From Anoplopoma fimbria (taxonomy: Eukaryota; Chordata; Actinopteri; Perciformes; Anoplopomatidae): a stretch of DNA of 64,000 bases. How positions within the stretch are numbered: the stretch's first letter is position 1; each line of letters starts with the position of its first letter. A program made the position numbers and the translations under genes. The stretch spans positions 28,724,700 to 28,788,699 of the forward strand of contig NC_072449.1 of assembly GCF_027596085.1 (NCBI RefSeq), given 5' to 3'. The notes beneath the pieces were generated by a model. That model did no database searches. It saw nothing but the letters and a program-made list of their open reading frames with translations, and was not told the DNA's origin. Below are positions 46,101 to 57,779 of this stretch, piece after piece.

Positions 46101-49100
46101 CCAATCAATGTGTCTTAACTCTGGGACACAGACAACTACTGGCTTATGAGAGGATAAAATGAATGGAAGATGTGGCTGAAAAATTCATATTACCAACAGA
46201 GCACAATAACATAAATCAATATGTCATGCACCCAATGATTAGCTCTACTATCGGCAAGAAAGCTTAAGTTAGGGCTGTTGGTCGTAATATCTTATTGAAA
46301 GCATAAGGACCTTCAGCAAACTGTATATCAGCATGAAAAATGGCCACGTGGGGATTGAGAGTGACATTGGGCGTCTCAGAGTCAGAGACAGCAGTCTGGC
46401 TGTGAACCACGGAGGATTGTGGCTTTCAAATCCAGGGCTTTTTGGCTGCATATGGAGATATCTGGAACTCTTAATTCGAGTGGTTGAGGGTGAAAAAACT
46501 AGATTTTACTGCTGCTGTCAAGAGCCAAGACATGATAAAAGTGGAACTGTAACTAAGGCTGTGTGGTAAACAGTAAACAGATTACAGAGCTATGAGCTCA
46601 AAGGGTTTGATTTGAGAGGGAACTTAATTTGCTCAGTAGTACATAGATGACTTGTTTGTAGTACGAATAAACATAACTGTGTGTGAGGGCTTTACATGAC
46701 AATGAGAGTTCGGGTGTGCAATTCCGTGTACGATAAATGCCATTTACACTCCAATAAAATAACGACAGTTTCTAGCAAACAATATTTGACTGTATTACAA
46801 ACTACCAACTGGAAGTGATAATACCTAAATTAATAAATCTGGATCAGTGAACATCAAACTCAAAGTAATTAATAAAAAAATCTGGAATACAACATCTAAC
46901 CATAAAAAAACTAGGCAAAAGCATTTTTATTATTATTAAGAGAGAAGTGAAGTCTGCGTTTATGACGTGCTTTACTTCTGTAGGCTACATTTGCATACAC
47001 TGTTTTTAAATGAACCAGTTTTTGTCACTCTGAATGTAATCATGAGTAACAGAACACCCTGAAGTGTGATTTGATTCATTATCATCTTTGGAAAATGTGC
47101 CTCTTATTTACAACGGGCAAATGTTTCAACAGTTTGTCTGGAGTGGAGACCATTTTTTTCTGAAGTATAGTCTCCGTTGAAAAACAAAATTTAAAATATG
47201 TTGCGTTTCTTTTTTAAAGTATATTAAATCAAACAGGCTGAATGAGTTTTGAGTTATATAACCCATTCTGCCATGCACACTACTGAAAATGAAAATTATT
47301 TGAGCCTGGAGGTTGGGACTACTTTTGTTTCTATATTGAATGGTTATCAAAAAGCACAAAATGGTACATATTTGTACTGAGGGACAGAGAGTCAGACAGG
47401 TGTGGGGAACAGGTGTTAGGGGAACAGGTGAGCTCCAGGCATACAGCTAAGGAGAGTGATTGAGAGCTGCAGCAGGTGTAGGGTCACTCCACCCAGACCC
47501 ACACATCGGGTCGGGGTGAGAACAGGTGTCTGCTCCCTCTGACCACAACATCATTTGTCTCATTTCATAAATATGGACTCAATGAAAGAAAAAATAAACA
47601 CATTGACTGAATCAACAAATGGCTCAGATAGCAGGGACACAAACCAGGGATCAGTCACAATGTTTTAGCTGACCATTCCCAAAACAAAAAAGTGTACTGA
47701 GGTCAGTCTACTTTTTTTGAGAATACAATGAATCATTAAATCATATTTGCAACCTTTTTACACGAGGAATTGAAAATAATTGAACACTTTTTGAGATCTA
47801 CCAAGACATGCAGACACACTGTTCCAACTACTATGAAGCAAAACAAGGACTTAAAAACAAAAGCATAAATGCTAAAATAAATCATTGAAAGCTTGAAGAT
47901 AAAAGAATGCCAAAGGAGAAAAAATCATGTTCTGCAAATGGGACATGGCTAAAGACAGAAAGATCTTTTAACCCGAGGATGAAAACAGTAGCAGAGCTAC
48001 GCTGCTGCACCCTGCCGCCCACTCAAACCGTGTTAATGCTCACATACAAACAGAGTCCCCCAGAAGCTAGTAAAGAGAGCAAAACAAGCAAACCCCTCCC
48101 TGAACACAGCGCTCACTGTAGTTGTAGCTTCCTTCTGTGTTTTTACCGCTCTCCCACTCAAAATCCATTACTATCCCATCACCCCCCAGCACTCCCCTCA
48201 ACCTCTCTTTTTGCTCTCCTTCCCCCTTTTTCCAACTTCCACCATCCTCCCACTTTCCCTCCCTCTCTCCACGTATGCCTGGCTGAACAGTGAGAAAGCC
48301 TGTCCGGTCTGCGGGGCCAGAGCCAGGCTGATAAGCCCTGGATGAAGCCGCTGTCCTCTGGCCTGATTCAAGTACTGCATATGGGTGGTCCATGCTCGGA
48401 AAAACACACCGTCAGTCACAACTACACCACCATTTAGCTGTAATGATACAGTCTGCGATGAAACGGGTCTGAATTGGAACCAAATTTCTAAGGCCAGTGA
48501 ATTGGTGAGGAAAGATGCTTTTTGATTCTACTTATTGATTCCTGAGAGCAATCGTAAACATACCAAAGCACAATGTATAGGTACAGATATAGTAGACAGG
48601 GCGAACATCTCAAAAGTATGTTTGAGTATATCACAAGAGATTGTTATAACTGCACAAAAATAAATTCATGCAAGGGACGGACGGAGGACCACAAATGTTG
48701 ACAAAGTAATTTATGACAAACTGGTAAACTCACAAAAAAAGTAGTTTTCTTTCAACATAATTTGGTTTCTTTTCTTGCTCAGATATGCCACGTATTGGAA
48801 TCAAGTTTGGATAAGAATGAAACACTTTATGTTGAGTCATTTGGTCAGTTGCAAATTCCATTGAAAAAAGGAACACTACTTTGGGTGATATGGTTGGAAT
48901 CAAGATCACAATGATCACAAATTATTGTATTCAATTTTGAAATACTATGCACGAAAAGAAGGATCTGACTTTCTACATAACCTCTACACTGGAGGAGATA
49001 TTTTAAGTTCTAAATAATCATGAGCAAAACATGTTTTCTCTCCAATGTTTAATTTAAGCATTAAAGATGTCCACATATAAAATATAATTAGAGCTTCTCA

Positions 49101-50048
49101 GTGCACGGCAGATAAATGTCATCCTAAAAATGGTCAACTGTGGCACAAATCAGAACACATAATCCTCTTGGTTAATCTTCTTTTGTTTTCACAGCACCCG
49201 CTCATTGCAAACTTTACCTTATTATCCCCACAGTGGTGACCTCACATCAAGTAAGTTACCAGTAACGACCCTCTCATCACAACAGGTCCCCCCAGATATA
49301 TATTCTGGGAAAAGTGATACTATGAGAAACACCTCACCAAACAGCGTGCATCACACATTTCCTCCCTCTGCTCTAATGATTTTCTGTCTGCCGCTCCACC
49401 GAGCCACACCGTGCATAACCATCTTCCTAAGAAAACACTAACAACACTCAGACAATATAAACACACTTCAGAGAGCCAAAATAAATCTTTATGGCACCGG
49501 AGGATTCATTTTGCAGATGGATTTGCGGATTCTACCTTTCCATCCTACCATGTTACAAGGCAAATAAACCCATGTAATAACTAACTAATAAGCTTTTCAG
49601 TTACCACAAGTTGGAGGCCGTAATAAGTTTTAACTTTAATGAATGCATAGAAACACTCTTCTTCACATCCAGGCCACAATTAATTAAAACAATCTTTTTA
49701 CAGCTGACCACATTTCCAGAATTAAGGCAGCCTCTAAATGATGGCTGATACCCTGCCAACAACAGTACACTAAGTTCCCAGCCAAAGCAAAAAAACATTA
49801 AACATTATCATGCTGTAATTTCTCACACTAGATTTAATATAGAGTATTTGTTTTTGTCCCTTGAGGTGGCGTTCACCAAAGCTACAAAATGAAAACACAA
49901 GTATTAGCTCTTCATTGAGACACTGATTTAAAAAGTGAGATGCTGAAAAGCAGACAAGAGGTGTTCAGGTTACCGTTGTTGTGCTGTTCTTACATTAGCT
50001 TGCTGGTGCTGAATCAGGGGTGATAATTAATACCCTGTTCCTCACTAC

Positions 50049-50089
<41 letters not shown>

Positions 50090-50220
50090 ACTCACTCAAA
50101 CACACACTAAGGACAGCACCTCACTCCCAGCGTTTCCCAGATTTATAAAGTGCTGTGTAAACATAGTGAACACTCTGTGACCTTGGTGCTACTGACTGCT
50201 CTGACAACCATCAGCCTGCT
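43133..50220. other. pak4: pak4 intron 1, proximal 7 kb: no gene seen
   Basis: Mostly unique-looking AT-rich sequence. Frames at 44512-44754, 46333-46569 and 47907-48293 have no family resemblance or splice context. A small (CA)n lies at 50051-50082. Position in a long first intron makes enhancers plausible, but none can be shown. Confidence 0.45.
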
Positions 50221-50225
50221 CACAA

Positions 50226-50640
50226 CAGTGGTGGGAAGTACACAAGTACTGCACTAGGGTACAATGTCGAGGTGCTTGTACTAGTATTTAGTATTTCCAT
50301 TTGATGCTACTTTATACTTCTTCTCTAATGGAGTGGACTAAATTTGCTAAAAACGTAGTTGAAACTAGCTCCACCTTGAGCGACTTCAACTGTAAATGCC
50401 TCCTACACACTGATGCCTCAGTATTGTAATAATCTAGTCATACGATATATTAAATCAGTTATAGGGAACCTCTTATAGCAGAATGAGTCATTTTACTTTT
50501 TTTGATACTTTAAGTTTATTTTGCTGATAATTTATACTTTTGCTGAATTAAGATTTTGAATGGAGGACTTTTACTAATAATGGAGCATTTTTAAATTTTA
50601 GTATTGGTAAGATCTAATTCTTAACAAAACTGTTACATGT
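50226..50640 (+). mobile_element. hAT-like element copy
   Basis: Starts CAGTGGTGGGAAGTACACAA and follows the family order with TTGTACTAGTATTTAGTATT, AGCTCCACCTTGAGCGAC, TTTTACTTTTTTTGATACTT and GAGGACTTTTACTAATAATG. The 3' terminus has decayed. Confidence 0.62.
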
Positions 50641-51649
50641 GTAACATTCTCAGCTTCAATATAAGACTGAGTGGGCCTGCTAACAACTGACTAATGTTAT
50701 AGTAATTTAGAATTGTAATTTAGTAGTTAAGATACAGAACTGGTGGTTATATTTATAGGAGTTCACATGACATAAAACTAAATCACCTATCTGATCCTAA
50801 TATTATGAGACCTCAAATGTAACAACATGTTAACAACAGATTTCTGTCATTTCATCAGAGCACAAACATGCTGAAGAAGATCTGGCCGAAACTGAATATC
50901 ATACACTGATGGATTATCAGGGGACTCTCAACTCATTGCTGAAGAAGCAAAACCCAAAATATGTTGATGTTTATAATTTGAAGGAGCCTTTATCATTTAA
51001 TCTCTGCATATGTGAGCCCTTGGTATAATCTGTAAAGATTATTATTTTGTGTCTCATCCATAACTGCAATTTAGAGGACTATGGATTAGATCATTTTTAT
51101 TGAATCACATCTGTTCCTTAGCAAATTAATTAAGGGTTCAACAATTCTAAAAAAGGTAACGTTAAGTTATTAACAAATGTATTAAATCAACTTAAACTAA
51201 GAGATTTAAACAAAAACAAAAAAACTCAAGATAATTTATACATTTGCTTTTTAGTAAAACACATCTTGCTGTTTTGAACAAAAAATTTGAATCTGTGTAT
51301 TTGACCAACTTGGTATTGCATACCAAAGCAGCTTTTAAGAATCCTAAATCCTACATATCAAATATGCCTCCTCCCTAAATCCGTAAACCCAATTTCTATT
51401 CTTTGAACACTCAAAAATGAACAAGCACAGAAAGACCCAAGCACGGGCCACTACGCATATCTCAGACCAAAGAACCTATAAAGTACTTAATCATACGTAA
51501 CAATTTATAGGTTCCTTGTCTCAGACTAAGGACACCAGACTACTTTGTTGAATAACAACACAATAAAATGCATGAAACAAACTTCCTGCAGAAAAGAGCA
51601 CAAATACCCAACTTTACTACAGAGTTTAAACACAGTGACAAACAGTGAA

Positions 51650-52095
51650 TGGCTGAAAACTCACCTCTTCAAGAAGTACTACCCTGAGCCTTCCTCGTAG
51701 CACTTATTGCATTCGTATTAGTTTGTTGCACTTATTGCATTCGTGCACTTATTGTTTATTTGTTTACTGCACTTATTGCATTCGTATTAGTTTATTGCAC
51801 TTATTGCATTCGTATTAGTTTGTTGCACTTATTGCATTCGTTTAGTTTACTGCACTTATCCTATTCGTAGTAGTTTGTAGCACTTATTATATTCGTATTA
51901 GTCTGTTGCAATTATTGTTTTCGTAGTAATTTGCCTCTGCACTATACTTTTGCTCTGGTTTATGCTTTAAGATGCTTGTTTAAGAAAGGAGATGCACTGA
52001 TGACTTCTGGTGACTAGTAGTTCTCTTGAATACCTATGTTGAATACACTTATTGTAAGTCGCTAAATGACTGTAATGTAATGTACTGTAGTTTAT
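51650..52095 (+). mobile_element. Retroposon copy C
   Basis: The most complete 5' end of the family here. AAAACTCACCTCTTCAAG encodes KTHLFKKYYPEPSS and the frame then closes shortly. Repeated GCACTTATTGCATTCGTATT units come next, then the conserved end and a short TGTAATGTA tail. The GTCGCTTTGGATAAAAGCG motif is internally deleted (GTCGCTAAATGACTG). Confidence 0.78.
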
Positions 52096-52234
52096 ATATC
52101 CTTTATAGATATAGTGCAAACAAGAGACATAGTAGAAAAAACAAACAAGTATTTTAAACAAGTAAGTAAGAAAAAAACCCACAATAACTAAGAGAAAAAT
52201 CTTATAAATACAGAGAGAATAATTATAGTTATGG

Positions 52235-52470
52235 TATTGCACCCTGAGCCTTCCTCGTTGCACTTATTGTATTCCTATTAGTTTGTTTCTGTACTTTTGC
52301 TCTGGTTTATGCTTTAAGATGCTTGTTTAAGAAAGGAGATGCACTGATGACTTCTGGTGACTAGTAGTTCTCTTGAATACCTATGTTGAATACACTTCCT
52401 GTAAGTCGCTTTGGATAAAAGCGTCTGCTAAATGTAATGTAATGTAATGTAATGTAATGTAATGTAATGA
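52235..52470 (+). mobile_element. Retroposon copy D
   Basis: CCCTGAGCCTTCCTCGTTGC, one short ATTAG unit, then the full conserved end and an (ATGTA)n tail of about seven units to 52470. It sits 140 bp after copy C in the same orientation, probably from a second insertion or a local duplication. Confidence 0.8.
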
Positions 52471-52949
52471 ATCACTAGCTAAATGTGCTCTCCCCTCCCC
52501 AAGTGTCCCCAACACTTGTGCAGAGAGAGACAGAGGGAGTCCAACAGCTGCCTTGGTTGTCTGAGACATCAGTCAGCAGCAGGTTTGAATGGTGACAGTC
52601 AGGGAACGGGGCTGTCGATGTGAAGCACAGATCGTTCTGCAAACAATACAGTCATTATGCCTTCAACCCCCTGACTCACAGTTAATCCACGCTGTGAGGT
52701 TTTAACAACAGAGTTTTGTTGTTGTGGCTCAGATTAACTTTCGATCGGTGCCAGCCGCCGCGACGGCAAAGTTATAACATATACATAACATATACATAAC
52801 ATATATAACATATATAACACAGCGATACCAGGTGGGAAATAAAGAAAAGTCACCACTTACTGTGGGAATAACTCACTGTTAGTCACAGGTACAGACACAC
52901 ACTATCCACCTGATCTCATGTCGGGAACGCAGCTGAGGAAGAACTCGGG

Positions 52950-53341
<392 letters not shown>

Positions 53342-54175
53342 GGGAGGGAGAGGGAGGGGAGGGGGAGGGAGGGGAGGGAGGGGAGAGGGAGGAGGAGGGA
53401 GGAGGGAGGGGAGGGAGGGAGGGAGGGAGGAGAGGAGGGAGGGAGGGGAGGAGGGAGGAGAGGGAGGGAGGGAGGGAGGGGAGGAGGGAGGGAGGAGGGA
53501 GGGAGGGAGGAGAGGGAGGGAGGAGAGGAGGGAGGGAGGGAGGGAGGGGGAGGGGAGGGAGGGAGGGAGGGAGGGAGGGAGGAGAGGAGGGAGGGAGGGA
53601 GGGAGGGGGAGGGGAGGGAGGGAGGGAGGGAGGGAGGGAGGGAGGGAGAGGAGGGAGGAGGGAGAGGGGGGAGGGAGGGGGAGGGAGGGAGGGGGGGGGG
53701 GGAGGAGGGAGGGAAGGAGGGAGGGAGGGAGGGGGAGGGAGGGGAGGGGGAGGAGGGAGGGGGGAGGGAGGGGAGGGAGGGAGGGAGGGAGGGAGGGAGG
53801 AGGGAGGAGGGAGGGAGGAGGGAGGAGGGGGAGGAGGAGGGGAGGAGAGGAGGAGGGGAGGAGGGAGGGAGGGAGAGGAGGGAGGAGAGGGAGGGAAGGA
53901 TGTTGAGGGGAGAGGAGGGAGGGGATAAAGGAGGGGGAGGAGGGAGGGACTGGAATGTAGGGAATGGAGGGAGGGGAGGAGGGAGGAGGGGAGGAGGGAG
54001 AGGGAGGGAGAGGGGGGAGGGAGGGGAGGGAGGAGGGAGGAGGGGGAGGGAGGGAGGAGGGAGGAGGGAGGGAGGGAGGGAGGGAGGGGAGGAGAGGGAG
54101 AGGGAGGGAGGGGGAGGGAGGGAGGAGGGAGGGAGGGGAGGGAGGGAGGGAGGGGAGGGAGGAGGAGGAGAGTAT

Positions 54176-54255
54176 AGGAATACCTATGTTGAATACACTT
54201 CCTGTAAGTCGCTTTGGAAAAGCGTCTGCTAAATGACTGTAATGTAAAATGTAAT
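54176..54255 (+). mobile_element. Retroposon 3' end inside the purine tract
   Basis: GAATACCTATGTTGAATACA, then CTTCCTGTAAGTCGCTTTGG, AAAAGCGTCTGCTAAATGAC and TGTAATG. This is the last 75 bp of the family, with a 3-4 bp internal loss. Both sides are directly GGA-rich. Confidence 0.8.
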
Positions 54256-54835
54256 GAGAGGAGAGGAGGAGAGGAGGGAGGAGGAGAGGAGGGAGGAGGA
54301 GAGGAGGGGGAGGCATTAGCACAGGTCTATTAGCAAGGAGGGAGGGGGGGAGGAGGGAGGGAGGAGAGGAGGGAGGAGGGAGAGGAGGGAGGGAGGAGAG
54401 GGGGGAGGGAGGGGAGGGAGGGGAGGGAGGGGAGGGGGGGAGGGAGGAGAGGGGAGGGAGGAGGGAGGGAGAGGGAGGGGGAGGGAGAGGAGAGGAGGGA
54501 GGGAGGGAGGAGGGAGGGAGGAGGGGAGGGAGGGAGGGAGGGAGGGGAGGAGGAGGGAGGAGGGAGGGAGGGAGAGGAGGGAGGAGAGGAGAGGAGAGGG
54601 AGGGAGGAGGAGGAGAGGAGGGAGGGAGGGAGGGAGAGGGAGAGGAGGAGGGGGGAGGGAGGGAGGGAGGAGAGAGGGAGAGGAGGGAGGGAGGGAGGGA
54701 GGAGAGGGGAGGGAGGGAGGAGAGGGAGAGGGAGGGGAGGAGGGAGGAGGGAGAGGGAGGGGAGAGGAATACCTATGTTGAATACAGGGGAGGGAGGGAG
54801 GGAGGAGGAGGAGGGAGGGAGGAGGGTAGGAAGGA

Positions 54836-54943
54836 GTCGCTTTGGATAAAAGCGTCTCATGTCCTGTCAAAGAGTATAGGGATGTTGGTAAGTCGCTTTG
54901 GATAAAAGTGTCTGCTAAATGACTGTAATGTAAAATGTAATGA
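54836..54943 (+). mobile_element. Scrambled retroposon 3'-end fragments in the purine tract
   Basis: GTCGCTTTGGATAAAAGCGT appears at 54836-54855, and the same motif again with TCTGCTAAATGACTG at 54892-54930. A separate piece GAATACCTATGTTGAATACA lies upstream at 54766-54785. Unrelated TCATGTCCTGTCAAAGAG wording lies between. Pieces of the same end appear in repeated and shuffled form. Confidence 0.7.
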
Positions 54944-55052
54944 GAGGGGAGGAGAGGAGGGAGGAGAGGGAGAGGAGAGGAAATACATGTCCTGTCAAAC
55001 AAATACACAACAGACACTGGAACCCTTCTCTACGCTCCTCTCTCCTCCCTGT

Positions 55053-55093
55053 AGGTAACAGCACACCTGCCTCTCTCAGGTGTGCTGTTACCT
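55053..55093. other. Perfect 17-bp hairpin with 7-nt loop
   Basis: Left arm AGGTAACAGCACACCTG (55053-55069), loop CCTCTCT, right arm CAGGTGTGCTGTTACCT (55077-55093), all 17 pairs matched. It lies between the purine tract and a hAT-like element. The stem is too short for a typical miRNA precursor and it has no terminator-like T run. Confidence 0.9.
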
Positions 55094-55096
55094 GAG

Positions 55097-55800
55097 CTGA
55101 AGTGGTGGAAGAAGTACTGAGAGCTTTAACTGAAGTAAAAGTACCAATACCACTATGTGAAGATACTCCACCGCAAGTTGTGAAACAAACAAAAAAAAGC
55201 CCATTTATAAGCAAAATGGTACTAACTCCACTATATTTTAACTTACTTTGCAGATTCACATTAATAATACAAAATCCAAACCAACAAATAAATGATAATG
55301 CAATATAAACCTTTAATGACTTGATCGATTGGAAATTCACAAGCTACTTTTACCAGCTGCAACATTAAAGTGATGTGCACATTAATGCATCAATAAGTAT
55401 AAACCAGTTGCTACACTTAGTTAGTACATGGTCTTAATAATTATTCTACCAGTATTTGTATATGATATTTATTCTACTGCTGTAGATGTTTTTTGAATCC
55501 TTTACATTTACAGTCAGGAAGCTTAATCTAGACCAATACATTATATTCTATGTCTCAAAAGAAAAGCAGCCTGTTTTCAGCTTTGTGACGATGAATTATC
55601 CGGCTGATCCAAGAGGCTTCAAAATGAATACATCTGGAGATACTTTATCTGTAATGTAACTAAAGCTGTTGGAGTAAAAAGTACAATTTTTACCCCTGAG
55701 ACCAAATGTAGTAGAAGTATAAAGTAGCATGAAAAAGGGAATAATTAAGTTAAGTACAAGTACCTTGAAGAACTTAATGTATATGTACTAAACCAAAGTA
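55097..55800 (+). mobile_element. hAT-like element, long-subfamily copy
   Basis: Starts about AGTGGTGGAAGAAGTACTG and carries AAGTAAAAGTACCAATACC. The 55500-55640 block has CTGTTTTCAGCTTTGTGACG and CCGGCTGATCCAAGAGGC. It ends near AATGTATATGTACTAAACC without a clear CCACCACTG terminus. Confidence 0.65.
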
Positions 55801-55849
55801 ACTTTAGCTTGCAATGATAAATAACACTAAAATGAGAAAATAACCAATT

Positions 55850-55937
55850 ACTTTTAGCTAGAAAATTTGAAAAAAAGTTATCAAAATAGTTGCTGATTAA
55901 TTTTTCGTTGATCAACCAAGTGTTTCGGCTCTAGCTG
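55850..55937 (-). mobile_element. End fragment of the GGGCTGCAA-class hAT element
   Basis: TTATCAAAATAGTTGCTGAT, TTAATTTTTCGTTGATCAAC and the tail CGGCTCTAGC match the known right end of this repeat. Only about 90 bp is present. Confidence 0.5.
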
Positions 55938-57639
55938 GTTTGAAATGTATGAATGGAGTCAAACGTAATCTGCTGATCCAATAAAACTGTTACTACTGCT
56001 TCAATAGAAAACAGCACGTGAGTGCCCCAAATAAAAATATTAAGTCAGAACTGGCATTGAACGATTGATTATAACCATCAAGGGAGGAAAATAAAGGGGA
56101 AAGATTCTTCTTTGTTGCATCTTTGGTAACTCATTTAGCTTCATGAGGATAGGATAGTTTTACACGTAAGCTTGCATGACATCACATGATATAATATGAC
56201 TCATGTTGTGGCAAATCAGGTTCTGACACCATGGGTCAAAGTATTATTATTTATAGCACTATAAGGCAGGCTGGTGTGAAACGCCACGTCTGACTGCTAA
56301 TATAAACAGATCCATCACCAAAGACATTACACAGGACACAAAGACATGGAGTCAAGGCTCAATGCCAAAAAGCTTCTTAAAACACAACAGAGCTTTGGGC
56401 AACACTGGCCACCAAACTGTGTCAAATATTGACTCTGTGTCTTTGTTCATTTGCAAAACTTAACAGCTCAAATAGTGGCATGGTTTTAACACACATTAAA
56501 TTAAAATAAAGCCTATTCCAGAGGGATGCGTCATTGACACATGATGTATGAAACTGAAAAAAGATAACAGACCTATTCTTCTACATTTTATAATGTCAGT
56601 GGCTTCCTTAAATTATTTTAATTGTTTTACATAAATTGTACTGCACAGCTGTCTACCACAAGTTTATATCATTTAATTATATATAGTAATAAGTAATAAT
56701 TATATATACTCATTTTCACTTGCACTTTTTTATTTTATTTGTATGAGCATTGTTGGAAGGAGCCAGAGTACTAAAAAATGTAATTAAGAACAACTGTTTC
56801 ACTGTGATTGTTGTTGTGCATATGACAATAAACTGGAAACTTTATGAATGTCTTGTTGCCAAACCGACTGATTAACATTATAAACAGTTATTTCACCCTA
56901 ATTCAGATGAATGATTAACTGAATGAATATGCGAGCTGCTTTAAAATGTAATGATAATCCTCCATACTCTCTCCACAATCAAAACGTACATTAAAACACA
57001 GTTTATAATACAAGTTCTTTGTTCTCGTCTTATTAGCTATCATCTACTATCTAACAGACTCCAAGGTGTCAAAAAGCAAAAAGGCCTGTTGACATTCCTT
57101 TTAGAGTAAAGAATACAACAGGAACAGGTCCACTCAACGTATCTGAGCCAGACAACACACAAACCGGCCAATCCCGAGGCTGAGTTCAAACAAAGCATGC
57201 AGTGTTGCAGCCAATGACGGCTGACTTCCAGGAGCAGGTTGTGGAATGTGGAAAGGTCAATGATAAAGAGAGCGCTACGTAGATCACAGGAGCTAGCAGA
57301 CACATATTTCAGCGCACACATACACACTCACGTCTCGCTTGCTGACAGAAATAACAAGTTCAGAAAGTCAAGTTAGCTGGAGGGAGTTCATGAGCTACCT
57401 GCAAGTTAAAGGATGCATGGGGTGTAAAAAGTCACCAGACACAAACACACACACACACACACAACAACACTATTGACATTTAAAAAGACAGACAGAGAGA
57501 GATCAGGGCTATGAAACAAGGCATATGCAACGATGTTTTCTTCACTACTGTGAGTTTAAGCACAGCTGCAGGTGCAAACTGAGAACAAGCCCCAACAACG
57601 CCTGATTTTATGCTACAGCCTAGACAAGCATCCAAAAAA

Positions 57640-57779
57640 AGGATCACAATCAAAATTTGGAGATACCTGGATTTCACTTGACAGAAAAGGGATGAAAAAC
57701 TGTCATTCTACACAAGTACCATGAATTTGCAATTAAGTACAGTACCTGAATATGTAAATGTACTTACATTCCACCACTG
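57640..57779 (+). mobile_element. hAT-like element 3' end
   Basis: CACTTGACAGAAAAGGGATG, then AAGTACAGTACCTGAATATG and the terminus TACATTCCACCACTG at 57779. Confidence 0.6.

Noticed and set aside
47907..48293. 128-codon + frame, Pro/Ser-rich at the end, in pak4 intron 1
   Set aside because: Its end is low-complexity C/T-rich DNA, no family match is recognised, and there are no splice borders.
55053..55093. Intrinsic terminator or miRNA precursor
   Set aside because: No T run follows the stem, the context is eukaryotic, and a 17-bp stem is shorter than a normal pre-miRNA. It is kept as an unexplained hairpin.
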